DNA from: CBDDKW01 sp965230425 | GTDB lineage: Bacteria > Pseudomonadota > Gammaproteobacteria > UBA1113 | Assembly (NCBI GenBank): GCA_965230425.1 | Contig: CBDDKW010000020.1 | Coordinates: 1-64,000 of the forward strand | Length of the DNA: 64,000 bases | Direction of reading: 5' to 3' | Part shown: positions 46,450 to 54,990 of the stretch, piece after piece | Numbering within the stretch: position 1 is the first letter of the stretch | Layout of the letters: each line of letters opens with the position of its first letter | The notes under the pieces: model-generated | The model's database searches: none | What the model saw: only the letters and a program-made list of their open reading frames with translations | What the model was told of the DNA's origin: nothing | Made by a program: the position numbers and the translations under genes

Positions 46450-46616
46450 TTTAACTTGATTCTCCCTAGCTTGCTGCGGGTAGCTTACGCTTGGGGATTC
46501 TTAAGGGGCGTCAGCGTAGACTCTCCTTAAGTCGCCGTCGCGCGAACTTGGTTCGCGCAGGCGAAATATTATTAGGAAATAAAATACCCCGATGCTTGCC
46601 TCGGGGTATTTTATTT
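46450..46616 (+). repeat. Dispersed multi-hairpin element, copy 3
   Basis: Third and most diverged copy, same orientation. The terminal stem is ATACCCCGATG/CCTCGGGGTAT: the T-A-C change on the left arm is matched by G-T-A on the right. The first hairpin has decayed (TCTCCCTAGC). It is followed by TTTATTT and could terminate the cupin transcript. Confidence 0.8.
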
Positions 46617-46695
46617 AGCAATAATAGTCAAATAATTACCTATTGAAACAGTTAAGCTGGTTGCTGTAAATAGAGTGATGTTGGGTAAGAAAAAT

Positions 46696-47544
46696 ATGAA
46701 TTATGAACGCCAATTACAGAAGGTTATCGAATTTATTGGTAAACATTTGGATGAAAAACTGACTTTAGAGCAGTTAAGTCATGTCGCATGTTTTTCAAAA
46801 TATCATTTTCATCGGATATTTACAGCATATACAGGCTTGTCTTTACAACAATACATTCGTTGGTTACGCCTAAAGCGGGCGGCACATCAACTGATTATTG
46901 ACAAAGACAAGTCAATTATCGAAATCGCAATCAATGCAGGGTTTGAATCCCATGAAGCATTTACTCGTGTATTTAAAAAACATTGTGGTGTTAATCCAAG
47001 TGAATTTAGAGTACAAATGAGTTGGCAGGCCTGGGAAAAACCGCCGTATAGTTTGCTTAAACAAGGTACTATAGAAATGAATATTATAATTGAAAAAAAG
47101 AATGCAAGACGTCTAGCTGTTATAGAACATCATGGTGATTCTAACAAGATCGGCGAGACAGTTAATAGATTAGTTAGTTGGAGTAAGGCACAGACAATAA
47201 ATCTAAAGCCTACCCCTGGTCAAGTATTTGGTTTTGCATATCATGATCCGAAAACAACGCCTGTCGAAGAGTTCCGTTTTGATTTAGGCGTTATAGTTCC
47301 TGAAAAATTAAAGATTGATGGAGAAGCTATCGAAAAATGGCTACCAGAAGGACGTTATGCAATTGCTGTACATAAAGGATCACACGATAATATTTCTGAT
47401 ACAATCCATAATATATATCGTGACTGGTTGCCAGAGTCAGGTGAAGAGCTGGGTGACTTACCCTGCATTTTCAGTTATTATAATTTTTCACATGAAGTGG
47501 CTGAAACAGAGCTAATCACTGAGTGCTGGGTATTGCTAAAATAA
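46696..47544 (+). CDS. AraC-family regulator with GyrI-like effector-binding domain
   Basis: 282 residues from ATG 46696 (MNYERQLQKVIEF); GTG/ATG codons 18-21 bases upstream are possible alternatives. Residues 1-110 are a double helix-turn-helix AraC domain (KLTLEQLSHVACFSKYHFHR and AFTRVFKKHCGVNPSEFR). From about 130 comes a GyrI-like/AraC effector-binding domain (RRLAVIEHHGDSNKIGETV to CWVLLK). This Rob/SbmC-type architecture senses small lipophilic drugs in known members. The next gene is a stand-alone GyrI-like domain, a likely partner or target. Confidence 0.85.
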   Translation: MNYERQLQKVIEFIGKHLDEKLTLEQLSHVACFSKYHFHRIFTAYTGLSLQQYIRWLRLKRAAHQLIIDKDKSIIEIAINAGFESHEAFTRVFKKHCGVNPSEFRVQMSWQAWEKPPYSLLKQGTIEMNIIIEKKNARRLAVIEHHGDSNKIGETVNRLVSWSKAQTINLKPTPGQVFGFAYHDPKTTPVEEFRFDLGVIVPEKLKIDGEAIEKWLPEGRYAIAVHKGSHDNISDTIHNIYRDWLPESGEELGDLPCIFSYYNFSHEVAETELITECWVLLK

Positions 47545-47642
47545 TAAGTCAGCATGACAATATGCGCAGTGTACTGCTGCGCATATAGATGATTAAGTAA
47601 TCATTATCCTTGAGAGTTTGCTAAATTAATGAGGTATTTAAA

Positions 47643-48134
47643 ATGAATAAAGAAGTCGTCATGCTTGAATCTTTACAACTAATTGGGATCACTGCACGAA
47701 CAAATAATAAAAATGAAATGGACCCTGAAAAATCAAAGATTGCTGACGTGATGGGTAGATATTGGAGTGAAAATATTGCAGAGTATTTTCACAATAGGGT
47801 AGCTCCAGGTATCACATATGCTATATATACAGATTATGAAAGTGATGAGCATGGTGATTACACGTATTTCCTAGGTGAATTGGTCCATAGTTTCGATCAG
47901 CAAGATAATGAAAAATTCAAACAATTAACAATTCCTGCTAGTCGCTATCAAAAGTTGACAACTGAAACAGGTAAAATGCCAGATATAATCATTAATGCGT
48001 GGCAAGAAATTTGGCAAATGCAACCTAGTGATTTTGATGGCAAGCGTCGATATATTGCAGATTTTGAAGTTTACGATCACAGAGCCATTGATCCTAACAA
48101 TGCGACGATTGATATTTATATAGGTGTTGAATAA
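47643..48134 (+). CDS. GyrI-like/effector-binding domain protein
   Basis: 163 residues, single effector-binding (SRPBCC-like GyrI) domain: LQLIGITARTNNKNEM, then YAIYTDYESDEHGDYTYFLG, IPASRYQKLTTETGK and DIYIGVE at the end, all standard for the family called integron-associated effector-binding proteins. GAGGT precedes the ATG. The family binds hydrophobic small molecules or blunts gyrase poisons; which applies here is unknown. Confidence 0.75.
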   Translation: MNKEVVMLESLQLIGITARTNNKNEMDPEKSKIADVMGRYWSENIAEYFHNRVAPGITYAIYTDYESDEHGDYTYFLGELVHSFDQQDNEKFKQLTIPASRYQKLTTETGKMPDIIINAWQEIWQMQPSDFDGKRRYIADFEVYDHRAIDPNNATIDIYIGVE

Positions 48135-48193
48135 CCTGATGAGTGCAAGATTAAAAATAGAAAAACTTACAGTGAGAAAGGGAGTAAGGTGAT

Positions 48194-48541
48194 ATGACGA
48201 CGAATAAAAATAAAACTGCTTTTGCAGTTATATATCGCGGTTATGTAAAAGCAGGAATGGAAGATAGCTATAAAAAATACTGGAATCAAGTTGCTTCTTT
48301 TTTCATAAAGTCACGGGGTGCTATCGGTTCATGCCTACATAAAACCGAAGAGGGTATGTGGGTTGCCTACTCTAAATGGCCCAGTAAAGAGATGCGTGAT
48401 AACTCATGGCCGGATGATGAGGATGTGAATGAGTCTTTTCCTATAGAAATTAAAGAGGCGATTTTAGAATTAAAAAATTGTTTAGATCCTGATAGAAGTT
48501 TACCTGAGATAGCAATGATGGTTGTAGAGGATTTGATGTAA
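48194..48541 (+). CDS. Antibiotic biosynthesis monooxygenase-fold protein
   Basis: 115 residues fitting a dimeric alpha-beta barrel: FAVIYRGYVKAGMEDSYKKY, then GAIGSCLHKTEEGMWVAYSKW, typical for ABM-like domains. A catalytic role is not assured, since many members are heme- or quinone-related and many are uncharacterised. It starts 59 bp after the GyrI-like gene with GTAAGGTGAT upstream, probably the same operon. Confidence 0.6.
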   Translation: MTTNKNKTAFAVIYRGYVKAGMEDSYKKYWNQVASFFIKSRGAIGSCLHKTEEGMWVAYSKWPSKEMRDNSWPDDEDVNESFPIEIKEAILELKNCLDPDRSLPEIAMMVVEDLM

Positions 48542-48550
48542 GTTTATATC

Positions 48551-49033
48551 CTATAATTTCATCTCTAAATCAATTTCATCACGTAATGGTATATCATAAT
48601 CACCAGTCATGGGTATCTCAGGCTTCATTTCTCTGCCTTTTTTAACCGAGTCAAGATGAATGGCACAAATGTGAAATCCTCGTCGCTGATAAAATCTTAA
48701 GGCATCTAAATTATCGTTGTGTGTTGTAAGATAGATTCTGTTACAATTTTTATTCTTAGCAATAATTTGTAATTGATTGAGCAGCGTTGTACCTATTCCC
48801 TTAAATTTATCAAATACCTCTAGCACAATGATTTCGCATGTCTTGTCTTGTATGTCGAAGAATAAAAAGCCAATAATTTCGTCACCATCTAACGCAAGAA
48901 TACCTTCTAATTTACTAGGGTAAAAATTTTGGGCTCTAATCACTAATGGTTCACCACCCCAGTGCTCATCCATGAGTTGTGAGACTGTATCTGCGTCATT
49001 GGGTGTTGTTAATATTATTGTGATGTTTTTCAT
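48551..49033 (-). CDS. GNAT-family N-acetyltransferase
   Basis: 160 residues. Acetyl-CoA site: ILALDGDEIIGFLFF (strand 4), CEIIVLEVFDKFKGIGTTLL (motif A, where the usual R/Q-x2-G-x-G/A reads K-F-K-G-I-G), and NDNLDALRFYQRRGFHI (motif B). The substrate is unknown. It overlaps the upstream kinase gene by ATGA, so the two are translationally coupled; acetyltransferase plus phosphotransferase pairs are common in drug-modifying sets. Confidence 0.82.
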   Translation of the reverse strand: MKNITIILTTPNDADTVSQLMDEHWGGEPLVIRAQNFYPSKLEGILALDGDEIIGFLFFDIQDKTCEIIVLEVFDKFKGIGTTLLNQLQIIAKNKNCNRIYLTTHNDNLDALRFYQRRGFHICAIHLDSVKKGREMKPEIPMTGDYDIPLRDEIDLEMKL

Positions 49034-49929
49034 TTATATAAATCTCCAAAATCATTAATGATACTATCTAAAATTTTATTGCAATCAGTACCTGCTATTG
49101 GCGCACATAGTGTTTTCCATAGTACCCAACCACGTGCTCTGTCCCAGGTATCATCGTCAAGATTTAAAGCCTCACGAAATATATTACGGCTTTGCCCCGA
49201 TAAGAAAGTCCAATAAATTACTAAATCACAAGCGGGATCACCAATGGCAAGTTGGCCAAAGTCAATAACAGCAACGAGTTTACCATTCTTTACAAGTAAA
49301 TTACCGACAGCAATATCACCATGGATCCAAACTGGGTCGTGTTGCCATGTAGATGCCAAGGCTGTTTCCCAGATTGATGTTAGTGTTTTTGCCAGCTTTT
49401 TATTTTCAATCTTTGCAATAGCTTTTCGGGTATCTGCATCATAGACCTTTAGACTCCCACCGCGATAAAAATTTTCAGGACCTGCAGACGGTGCGCTAGA
49501 TGTATCACATTGCTGTAATGCTTTTAAAAATTTAGCTAAGCTTATAGCGAAAAGGTTCAGATCAGTTATATGTGCATGCGTCAGCGCAGTACCTTCTATC
49601 CATTGATAGATGGACCAATGCCATGGGTATTCATTGCTAGGCTTACCCATGGTGACGGGCTTTGGGATAGTAAGTGGCAAGTGAGGCGCAAGTGTGGGTA
49701 ACCAGTGTTGTTCTTTTGCCACTTGTGGTGCATATTGAGCATTGCTCGGCAACCTAATAGTCATAGTATCACCAAGATGAAATGTTCTGTTATCCCAACC
49801 ACTTGACTCAACCGGCTTGATTGGAAGGTACGCCCACTGAGGGAATTGCTCACACACGAGCTGCTGAACAAGTGCTAAACTGATTTCTATTTTATTGTCT
49901 TTGTGTAAATCTTTCTTCATTCTACTCAT
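49030..49929 (-). CDS. APH-family phosphotransferase
   Basis: 299 residues with the aminoglycoside-phosphotransferase/choline-kinase fold. VESSGWDNRTFHLGDTMTIRLP is the nucleotide-binding N-lobe; the catalytic loop is WIHGDIAVGNLL and the metal motif VIDFGQLAIGDPACDL. Close relatives are annotated as aminoglycoside kinases but many phosphorylate other small molecules. The start may be this ATG or one three codons in. Confidence 0.82.
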   Translation of the reverse strand: MSRMKKDLHKDNKIEISLALVQQLVCEQFPQWAYLPIKPVESSGWDNRTFHLGDTMTIRLPSNAQYAPQVAKEQHWLPTLAPHLPLTIPKPVTMGKPSNEYPWHWSIYQWIEGTALTHAHITDLNLFAISLAKFLKALQQCDTSSAPSAGPENFYRGGSLKVYDADTRKAIAKIENKKLAKTLTSIWETALASTWQHDPVWIHGDIAVGNLLVKNGKLVAVIDFGQLAIGDPACDLVIYWTFLSGQSRNIFREALNLDDDTWDRARGWVLWKTLCAPIAGTDCNKILDSIINDFGDLYK

Positions 49930-50262
49930 GTTCTTTATATATAGTTGATGATATATTTTTGTGCTGCATTTGGTACATAATATAATATCGTTTAACGAGT
50001 AAAATACTATATATCAATTGAGCTTGCTTAGGAAGATCACTATAGCTTCATAGTGGGCCTGCTGGTTAGCCACAATTAACTCATCTTGAGATTAATTTTA
50101 GTTCAAGTGTATATATGTACAGGGGATAGAATATAACGCATTTCTGTTGTAATTAGCTTGTATTGTTTGAGTGATATATTTACAATTAATGCGTTGTATT
50201 ATGATTCAGTTGTTGCAAATTTTGCAACAACTGCTGAGCGCAACTTTAATTTGGATATATAT
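49930..50262. other. Intergenic region
   Basis: 333 bp between divergent genes. Upstream of the AlaX-like gene the frame stays open to 50158 but has no ribosome site there, so I treat this as promoter space. No repeat or RNA gene seen. Confidence 0.4.
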
Positions 50263-50901
50263 ATGAGAAAAGTCTTTTGGGATGATCCTTACCAAACAAG
50301 TTTAAAAACAAAAGTTGCAGATGTTATTGATGATAAGATTCTGTTAGATGAAACGATAATATTTTCATTTTCCGGTGGTCAAGAGAGTGATCAGGCAACA
50401 ATTAACAAAATATCAGTTATTCATTCAGAAATTAAAGATAAGTTAATTTATTATTTTCTTGCAGAAGAACATGGATTAGCTATCGGAGAAAATGTCATTC
50501 TAGAAATAGATTGGCAACGTCGATACAAGCTGATGCGTCTACATTTTGCTGCAGAATTAATTTTAGAATTGGTTACTCGGAAGTTAAATGCTGAAAAAAT
50601 TGGTGCACACATTGCTGAAAATAAAGCACGAATAGATTTTGTCTGGAGTGAAAATATAACTTCTATCTTTGATGAAATTCTTGTTGAGTACAACGATATC
50701 ATCGCTCAGGATTCCCCAATCAAAACAGGATTTTCCGATATAGAAAATCAACGTCGATATTGGGAGATCGATGGTTTCAGCAAAGTTCCTTGTGGTGGGA
50801 CTCATGTAAGATCAACAGCAGAAGTTGGTCTTGTTAAATTAAAAAGAGTTAATACAGGTAAAGGTAAAGAAAGGATAGAAATTAAATTGATTGATGAGTG
50901 A
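50263..50901 (+). CDS. AlaX-like alanyl-tRNA editing protein
   Basis: 212 residues from ATG 50263 (MRKVFWDDPYQTSLKT), the usual beginning of AlaX-M proteins, which hydrolyse Ser- or Gly-mischarged tRNA-Ala in trans. The C-terminal zinc motif is intact: C177 and H181 in VPCGGTHVRST. The first motif, normally HxxxH, reads H94-F-A-A-E98, so one zinc ligand is replaced by Glu. Activity is thus plausible but altered. It stands apart from any synthetase gene and converges on the small AAA kinase. Confidence 0.78.
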   Translation: MRKVFWDDPYQTSLKTKVADVIDDKILLDETIIFSFSGGQESDQATINKISVIHSEIKDKLIYYFLAEEHGLAIGENVILEIDWQRRYKLMRLHFAAELILELVTRKLNAEKIGAHIAENKARIDFVWSENITSIFDEILVEYNDIIAQDSPIKTGFSDIENQRRYWEIDGFSKVPCGGTHVRSTAEVGLVKLKRVNTGKGKERIEIKLIDE

Positions 50902-50906
50902 ATTGC

Positions 50907-51461
50907 TCAAACGGCATTCATTATTATCTGCCTTATGAATTCTGCTCGCGTTACTGGAGTAGTCATTGGTACGTCAATAATGTAATAGCCTAAATTTTCA
51001 TATAATTTTCTTAAATCCTCGCCAAATTGCTTAGCTTGGTCAAATGTCATTTTACGTTCATCATCATTATGATAAATTGCTTCCCAAGCTGGAAGGAACA
51101 ATACTTGTTTATTGTATCGATACTGTTCTGCAGCATTAATATAAGCGTTTAAATCTAAGTCAAAAAACATTGCATAGCAGATATTATCTGGAATACCGCG
51201 GTCGAATATCACTGGATTCTGCTGGTCTGTTAATTGCTTAAATTGATAGATTGATCGTGATAGCAGTAGCTCAGTAAATAATCCTGGGTTCTGATCAGGC
51301 ACGCCATTCCCGTTTATAGATCTTTGCTCTGCTAATATCTGCCTAGCTGGCTCATCGATGCAGATTAAATCTAACTTTTTTAATTCTTTAAGAATCGTAG
51401 ATTTTCCTGCCCCCATAGCACCGGTTAGTATAAAATAATTGTCTTTACAGTTTTGGTTCAT
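50907..51461 (-). CDS. Small AAA/NTP-binding kinase-like protein
   Basis: 184 residues with a P-loop at the start (FILTGAMGAGKSTIL), then DEPARQILAEQR, NPVIFDRGIPDNICY (Walker B-like DRG) and ERKMTFDQAKQFGEDLRKLY. This is the AAA_28/NadR-like ATPase family, thought to be nucleotide or nucleoside kinases of unsettled substrate. Monocistronic; converges with the AlaX-like gene. Confidence 0.72.
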   Translation of the reverse strand: MNQNCKDNYFILTGAMGAGKSTILKELKKLDLICIDEPARQILAEQRSINGNGVPDQNPGLFTELLLSRSIYQFKQLTDQQNPVIFDRGIPDNICYAMFFDLDLNAYINAAEQYRYNKQVLFLPAWEAIYHNDDERKMTFDQAKQFGEDLRKLYENLGYYIIDVPMTTPVTRAEFIRQIIMNAV

Positions 51462-51554
51462 GGTTCATTTTACCTGTGTTTGTTGTATATAACTAATGTT
51501 CTGTTTTTTCTCTAATTTCTGCACGTAATATAGTGTTGGCACACTAGTGAAATA

Positions 51555-52376
51555 CTACCGCCTTAATACATGTATTTTGTAGGGCGGTTTTTCAGCCTCT
51601 GATTTCCATTCAATCTTATCATCCAATTTCCCAATTGGCTTATGCGTTTCTAAAAGTTTTAGGTTTGCAGCTGAGTATGCACCGCGATATGCAGCTCCTG
51701 AATGATAATAATCGAAAAAAGTGAAACCTTCAGTGCTCCCTTCAGCTGCAAGAATTTGTACTTTAATAGGTTGATCTTCATGATATTTTTTCTTTTCCTG
51801 ATTTTTAAGTTTCTTAGTCGGAACATTTTCCACGAATTGATTGTTAAAAGTACACCATTTGTTTTCGGGTCGATAGGCTCTTCCTGTTGGATTTGTCACA
51901 ATAATTATACCATTCTCAGATAACTTACTTTGTAGTAAATTTAGCACCTTTAGCATATCATCATTATTCATTTCGACTAATACAAAATTACATATTATCA
52001 ATTCAAATTGTCCTATATCATCTAGCTTGCTTTCTTCAGTAATACATTTAAAGTTTGCTTGAGGTAATTTTTCTTTAGCGATTTTAAGATTTTCTTCGCT
52101 GATATCGACGCCTAATACTTCGACAGTTAAATTTAAATGGGTCATAATACGAGATGAAATAATTTCAGTGCTTAAACCAACACCGCATCCAAAATCTAGT
52201 AATCTAATTTTTGAATTAGTTAAGCGTGGATAAAGATGACGTTTTAAGAGATCACCAATATCACGATAAGCTAGATATAGTGTTGAGTTAAGAGTTAAAG
52301 AGTCATGCTCTTTAGCCTTAGTAGCATAGTTTGTTTGGTTTTTCTTTTCATGTGTGATTACTCCCGTGCTAAACAT
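51555..52376 (-). CDS. Class I SAM-dependent methyltransferase under MerR-type control
   Basis: 273 residues from ATG 52376 (MFSTGVITHEKKNQ), with GGAG 8 bases upstream. The longer frame begins at a GTG inside the promoter and is rejected. Motif I is IRLLDFGCGVGLSTEI; then VEVLGVDISEENL, FELIICNFVLVEM and LSENGIIIVTNPTGR. The C-terminal ~90 residues (from NKWCTFNN on) are a substrate-specific addition. The substrate is unknown. The promoter carries the same MerR-type operator as merR-queF, so this gene is a likely target of that regulator. Confidence 0.8.
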   Translation of the reverse strand: MFSTGVITHEKKNQTNYATKAKEHDSLTLNSTLYLAYRDIGDLLKRHLYPRLTNSKIRLLDFGCGVGLSTEIISSRIMTHLNLTVEVLGVDISEENLKIAKEKLPQANFKCITEESKLDDIGQFELIICNFVLVEMNNDDMLKVLNLLQSKLSENGIIIVTNPTGRAYRPENKWCTFNNQFVENVPTKKLKNQEKKKYHEDQPIKVQILAAEGSTEGFTFFDYYHSGAAYRGAYSAANLKLLETHKPIGKLDDKIEWKSEAEKPPYKIHVLRR

Positions 52377-52409
52377 ATTTTCACTCCATTTTTTTATCTG
52401 CGTTATAGT

Positions 52410-52440
52410 ATTATAAGATATCACGTAAAGTGAGGGTCAA
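52410..52440 (-). promoter_or_regulatory. MerR-type promoter/operator of the methyltransferase gene
   Basis: TTGACC, 19-bp spacer, TATAAT on the - strand, with the dyad TCAC-TTTAC-GTGA. From the base before the -35 box through GTGATA it differs from the merR-queF operator at a single position. The promoter ends about 34 bp before the start codon. Confidence 0.82.
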
Positions 52441-52643
52441 GCTTTTTATCATGTTGATTATTTACTCATATCTAAACTCTCAGAATATGCCAATCAAGTA
52501 TTATGAAAATGGTTGATAGGTACTGGTGTTCTTGGTGACGGAATGCTATCCTGGTCAAAATAAAATTATCATTGGTGTATTTTTGTTGAATTATAGTAGT
52601 CATAACATTGAGTGAGTTTGACATTAAGCCGAGTGGATACCAG

Positions 52644-53189
52644 ATGAATAATAAAATTATTTTGTATATTGCTATATCAGAAGATGGCTTTATCGCAGAT
52701 AAAGATGGTGGTGTTGATTGGTTACCTCACCCAGATGAGGCATTAGATAGCGATTATGATGAGGTGGGTTACAATACACTATTGTTGAGAATTAAATATA
52801 TCTTTATGGGTAGCCGCAGTTACGATCAAATTCTCGGGTTTGGTGATTGGGCATGGTCTGACAAAATTACTTATGTGTTTACCAAAAGTAACTCTTTCCC
52901 GAAAAAAAATAATATTCATTATGTAGATAAATCACTCACTGAATTTATGATGAATTTTGGGAAAAGCAATGATGGTGACATCTGGCTACTTGGTGGTGCT
53001 GAATTGGCAAAATCATTTTCAAAATGCAATATGATAGATGAAGTTATTCTTACTGTCATACCGGTGCAATTGAAGGAAGGTATTAAGCTTGAAGTGTTGT
53101 TAGATGAATTCACTTTACATGAGACAAAAACATGTCATGGAAATTTGAAGCAGCATCATTATTTAAAAAGTAGTCAAGGTGTTGCATAA
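52644..53189 (+). CDS. Dihydrofolate reductase-like/RibD C-terminal reductase
   Basis: 181 residues from ATG 52644 (MNNKIILYIAISEDGFIADKDGG), the standard opening of the YyaP/RibD-C DHFR-like family; the frame extends to a TTG upstream that lacks a ribosome site. NADPH-binding hallmarks: YIFMGSRSYDQIL, KITYVFTKS and DIWLLGGAELAKSF. True folate reduction is unlikely for this branch; the substrate is unknown. The next gene starts 2 bp after the stop, so they form an operon. Confidence 0.8.
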   Translation: MNNKIILYIAISEDGFIADKDGGVDWLPHPDEALDSDYDEVGYNTLLLRIKYIFMGSRSYDQILGFGDWAWSDKITYVFTKSNSFPKKNNIHYVDKSLTEFMMNFGKSNDGDIWLLGGAELAKSFSKCNMIDEVILTVIPVQLKEGIKLEVLLDEFTLHETKTCHGNLKQHHYLKSSQGVA

Positions 53190-53191
53190 AT

Positions 53192-53968
53192 ATGAAAGAA
53201 ATAATTATTAATAATCTATATGAAAAATTTTCTTTCTTGCCATCTAATATTCCAAGTATGACGGTAAAGCATGTCGGTCCTCTTACGACTATCAATTCGT
53301 ACCTTGCTACAGATATGTTTAACATAATTTACATAAACAAAGGGGCTATACCAAATCCTGACGAAATTGCTGAGGCTATTAATATTTTTAAGATTGACAG
53401 ATTACCGTTTGCTTTTTGGTTAGCACCAGATGAAGAAAAACGAATTTCTAAGATACTAAAGCAATATTATCTAAATTGCACAGAAGAAGAATATGGTATG
53501 TGTATTGATCTAAATAATCTGCAGGATACTGCCACAATTAATCAAGCATTACAAATTGAAGTAGTTAATTCAGATACTCTCTTGCTTGACTGGATGCAGG
53601 TATTCTGCGCTTTGCTGCCAGATGAGTGTACTGCCATCACGAAATTCTATAAATTAGCAGATTCAATAATTCAAAAAAATAATAACAAGATTAAGTGTTA
53701 TGTTGGATATTTAAACAATCAACCTGTAGCTACTTGTGCATTATTTTTCTCGGAAAATATTGCTGGAATTTTTGACATGATTACTATTCCAACTGCACAG
53801 AGAAAAGGAGTAGCCACGACAATGATACTTTATGCTCTAAATATAGCAAAACTAACTGGTTTCCAGCAAGTTAGTCTTGGGGCTTCAGAAGAAGGGAAGC
53901 ATGTATATAAGAAACTTGGGTTTGAAACATATTGTCAATTTAAAATTTACAATCCATCATATGAGTAG
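53192..53968 (+). CDS. GNAT-family N-acetyltransferase
   Basis: 258 residues: an N-terminal ~120-residue degenerate region and a C-terminal GNAT domain with IAGIFDMITIPTAQRKGVAT (motif A, Q-R-K-G-V-A), MILYALNIAKLTGFQQVSLGAS and KHVYKKLGFETYCQF (motif B). The two-part layout resembles larger GNATs of unknown substrate. It directly follows the DHFR-like gene. Confidence 0.8.
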   Translation: MKEIIINNLYEKFSFLPSNIPSMTVKHVGPLTTINSYLATDMFNIIYINKGAIPNPDEIAEAINIFKIDRLPFAFWLAPDEEKRISKILKQYYLNCTEEEYGMCIDLNNLQDTATINQALQIEVVNSDTLLLDWMQVFCALLPDECTAITKFYKLADSIIQKNNNKIKCYVGYLNNQPVATCALFFSENIAGIFDMITIPTAQRKGVATTMILYALNIAKLTGFQQVSLGASEEGKHVYKKLGFETYCQFKIYNPSYE

Positions 53969-54073
53969 AAAATATTGTAGAACTACGACTAGGAACTCAA
54001 AACTGTAGATTTATTTGTTATAGCATGTGCTTTATCGCTTGGTTGCAACCACTTGCATAAATAGTAATATCTA

Positions 54074-54985
54074 TTAATCCCCCAACAATTTAAGCAGGAT
54101 ATTGGCGCATGATAAAAATACACGCCAATCTTCAGACTGCACATCTATACACCATGCACTTGCTAAAATAGCTTGTGCATATCCCCAGCCGGTAATAACT
54201 TGCCGATCGAACCCAAGCATCTCGGCGAAGATATCAACTCGGTTAGATAATACTTTTTTCAAATTAGGATTAGCTACAAAGCCTGGAATAGGATTTCTCA
54301 GAAAAGCGCCACATTCATATTCTGGTGGTCCAACAACACCTTTGGGGTCAATTGCTAACCATGGCATCCTTTGTGCTGATAAAATATTAAAATGATGAAG
54401 ATCACCATGCAATAGCACCGTTTTATTCTCATTTTGGTGGAGTGCTTTGGCAATATGTTTTGCTTTATCAATGAGTGTAGCAGGAAAGTCTGTGGGTAGG
54501 TTAATAGGATCATCAAGCCTTTGAAACCATTGCTGTGTAGTTGGGAATGTGTATGGACCAGTTACAGGTTTATATATTTTTTGTATCACATCAGCAGCAA
54601 TACGTGTCGCGTTTATATCATCATGTACAGTAGTTAGCATTTTGCCAGGATTTAATCGTTCCAAAAGTAAAATCCCATTTTCGCGATCATAATCAAGTAG
54701 TTGCACGATGCCATTACCACGCAAGCATTCTAATGCCTTAATTTCATTATCTATTTCGCTAGATGGAACACAGAGTTTAATGACAATCTCAGTACCATCA
54801 GATTGGCTTGCGCTGGCGGTAAAATTGAAGGATTGATGGTCAAATGCTCTGCTAACTTTAATATTATATCGCTTCTCACATGCAGTAATGAGTATGGGTA
54901 AATTTTTAAGCCATGTTTGGCCAGTAGAGCCAAATGTGCTGATTATATTTTTCTTAAATGATGGTGGTATGGTCTGAGTAGACAT
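54074..54985 (-). CDS. APH(6)/hydroxyurea-type phosphotransferase
   Basis: 303 residues of the streptomycin 6-phosphotransferase (StrB)/hydroxyurea kinase family. Landmarks: GTEIVIKLCVPSSEIDNEIKAL (N-lobe), ILLLERLNPGKML, the catalytic VLLHGDLHHFNIL, and MPWLAIDPKGVVGPPEYECGAF, which is the family signature. Length is normal. Streptomycin resistance is possible but cannot be claimed from sequence alone. It lies 5 bp after another kinase gene on the same strand, forming an operon. Confidence 0.82.
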   Translation of the reverse strand: MSTQTIPPSFKKNIISTFGSTGQTWLKNLPILITACEKRYNIKVSRAFDHQSFNFTASASQSDGTEIVIKLCVPSSEIDNEIKALECLRGNGIVQLLDYDRENGILLLERLNPGKMLTTVHDDINATRIAADVIQKIYKPVTGPYTFPTTQQWFQRLDDPINLPTDFPATLIDKAKHIAKALHQNENKTVLLHGDLHHFNILSAQRMPWLAIDPKGVVGPPEYECGAFLRNPIPGFVANPNLKKVLSNRVDIFAEMLGFDRQVITGWGYAQAILASAWCIDVQSEDWRVFLSCANILLKLLGD

Positions 54986-54990
54986 ATTAC

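Noticed and set aside
52377..52424. N-terminal extension of the 51555 methyltransferase from a GTG
   Set aside because: The GTG lies inside the MerR-type promoter spacer; ATG 52376 has GGAG upstream.
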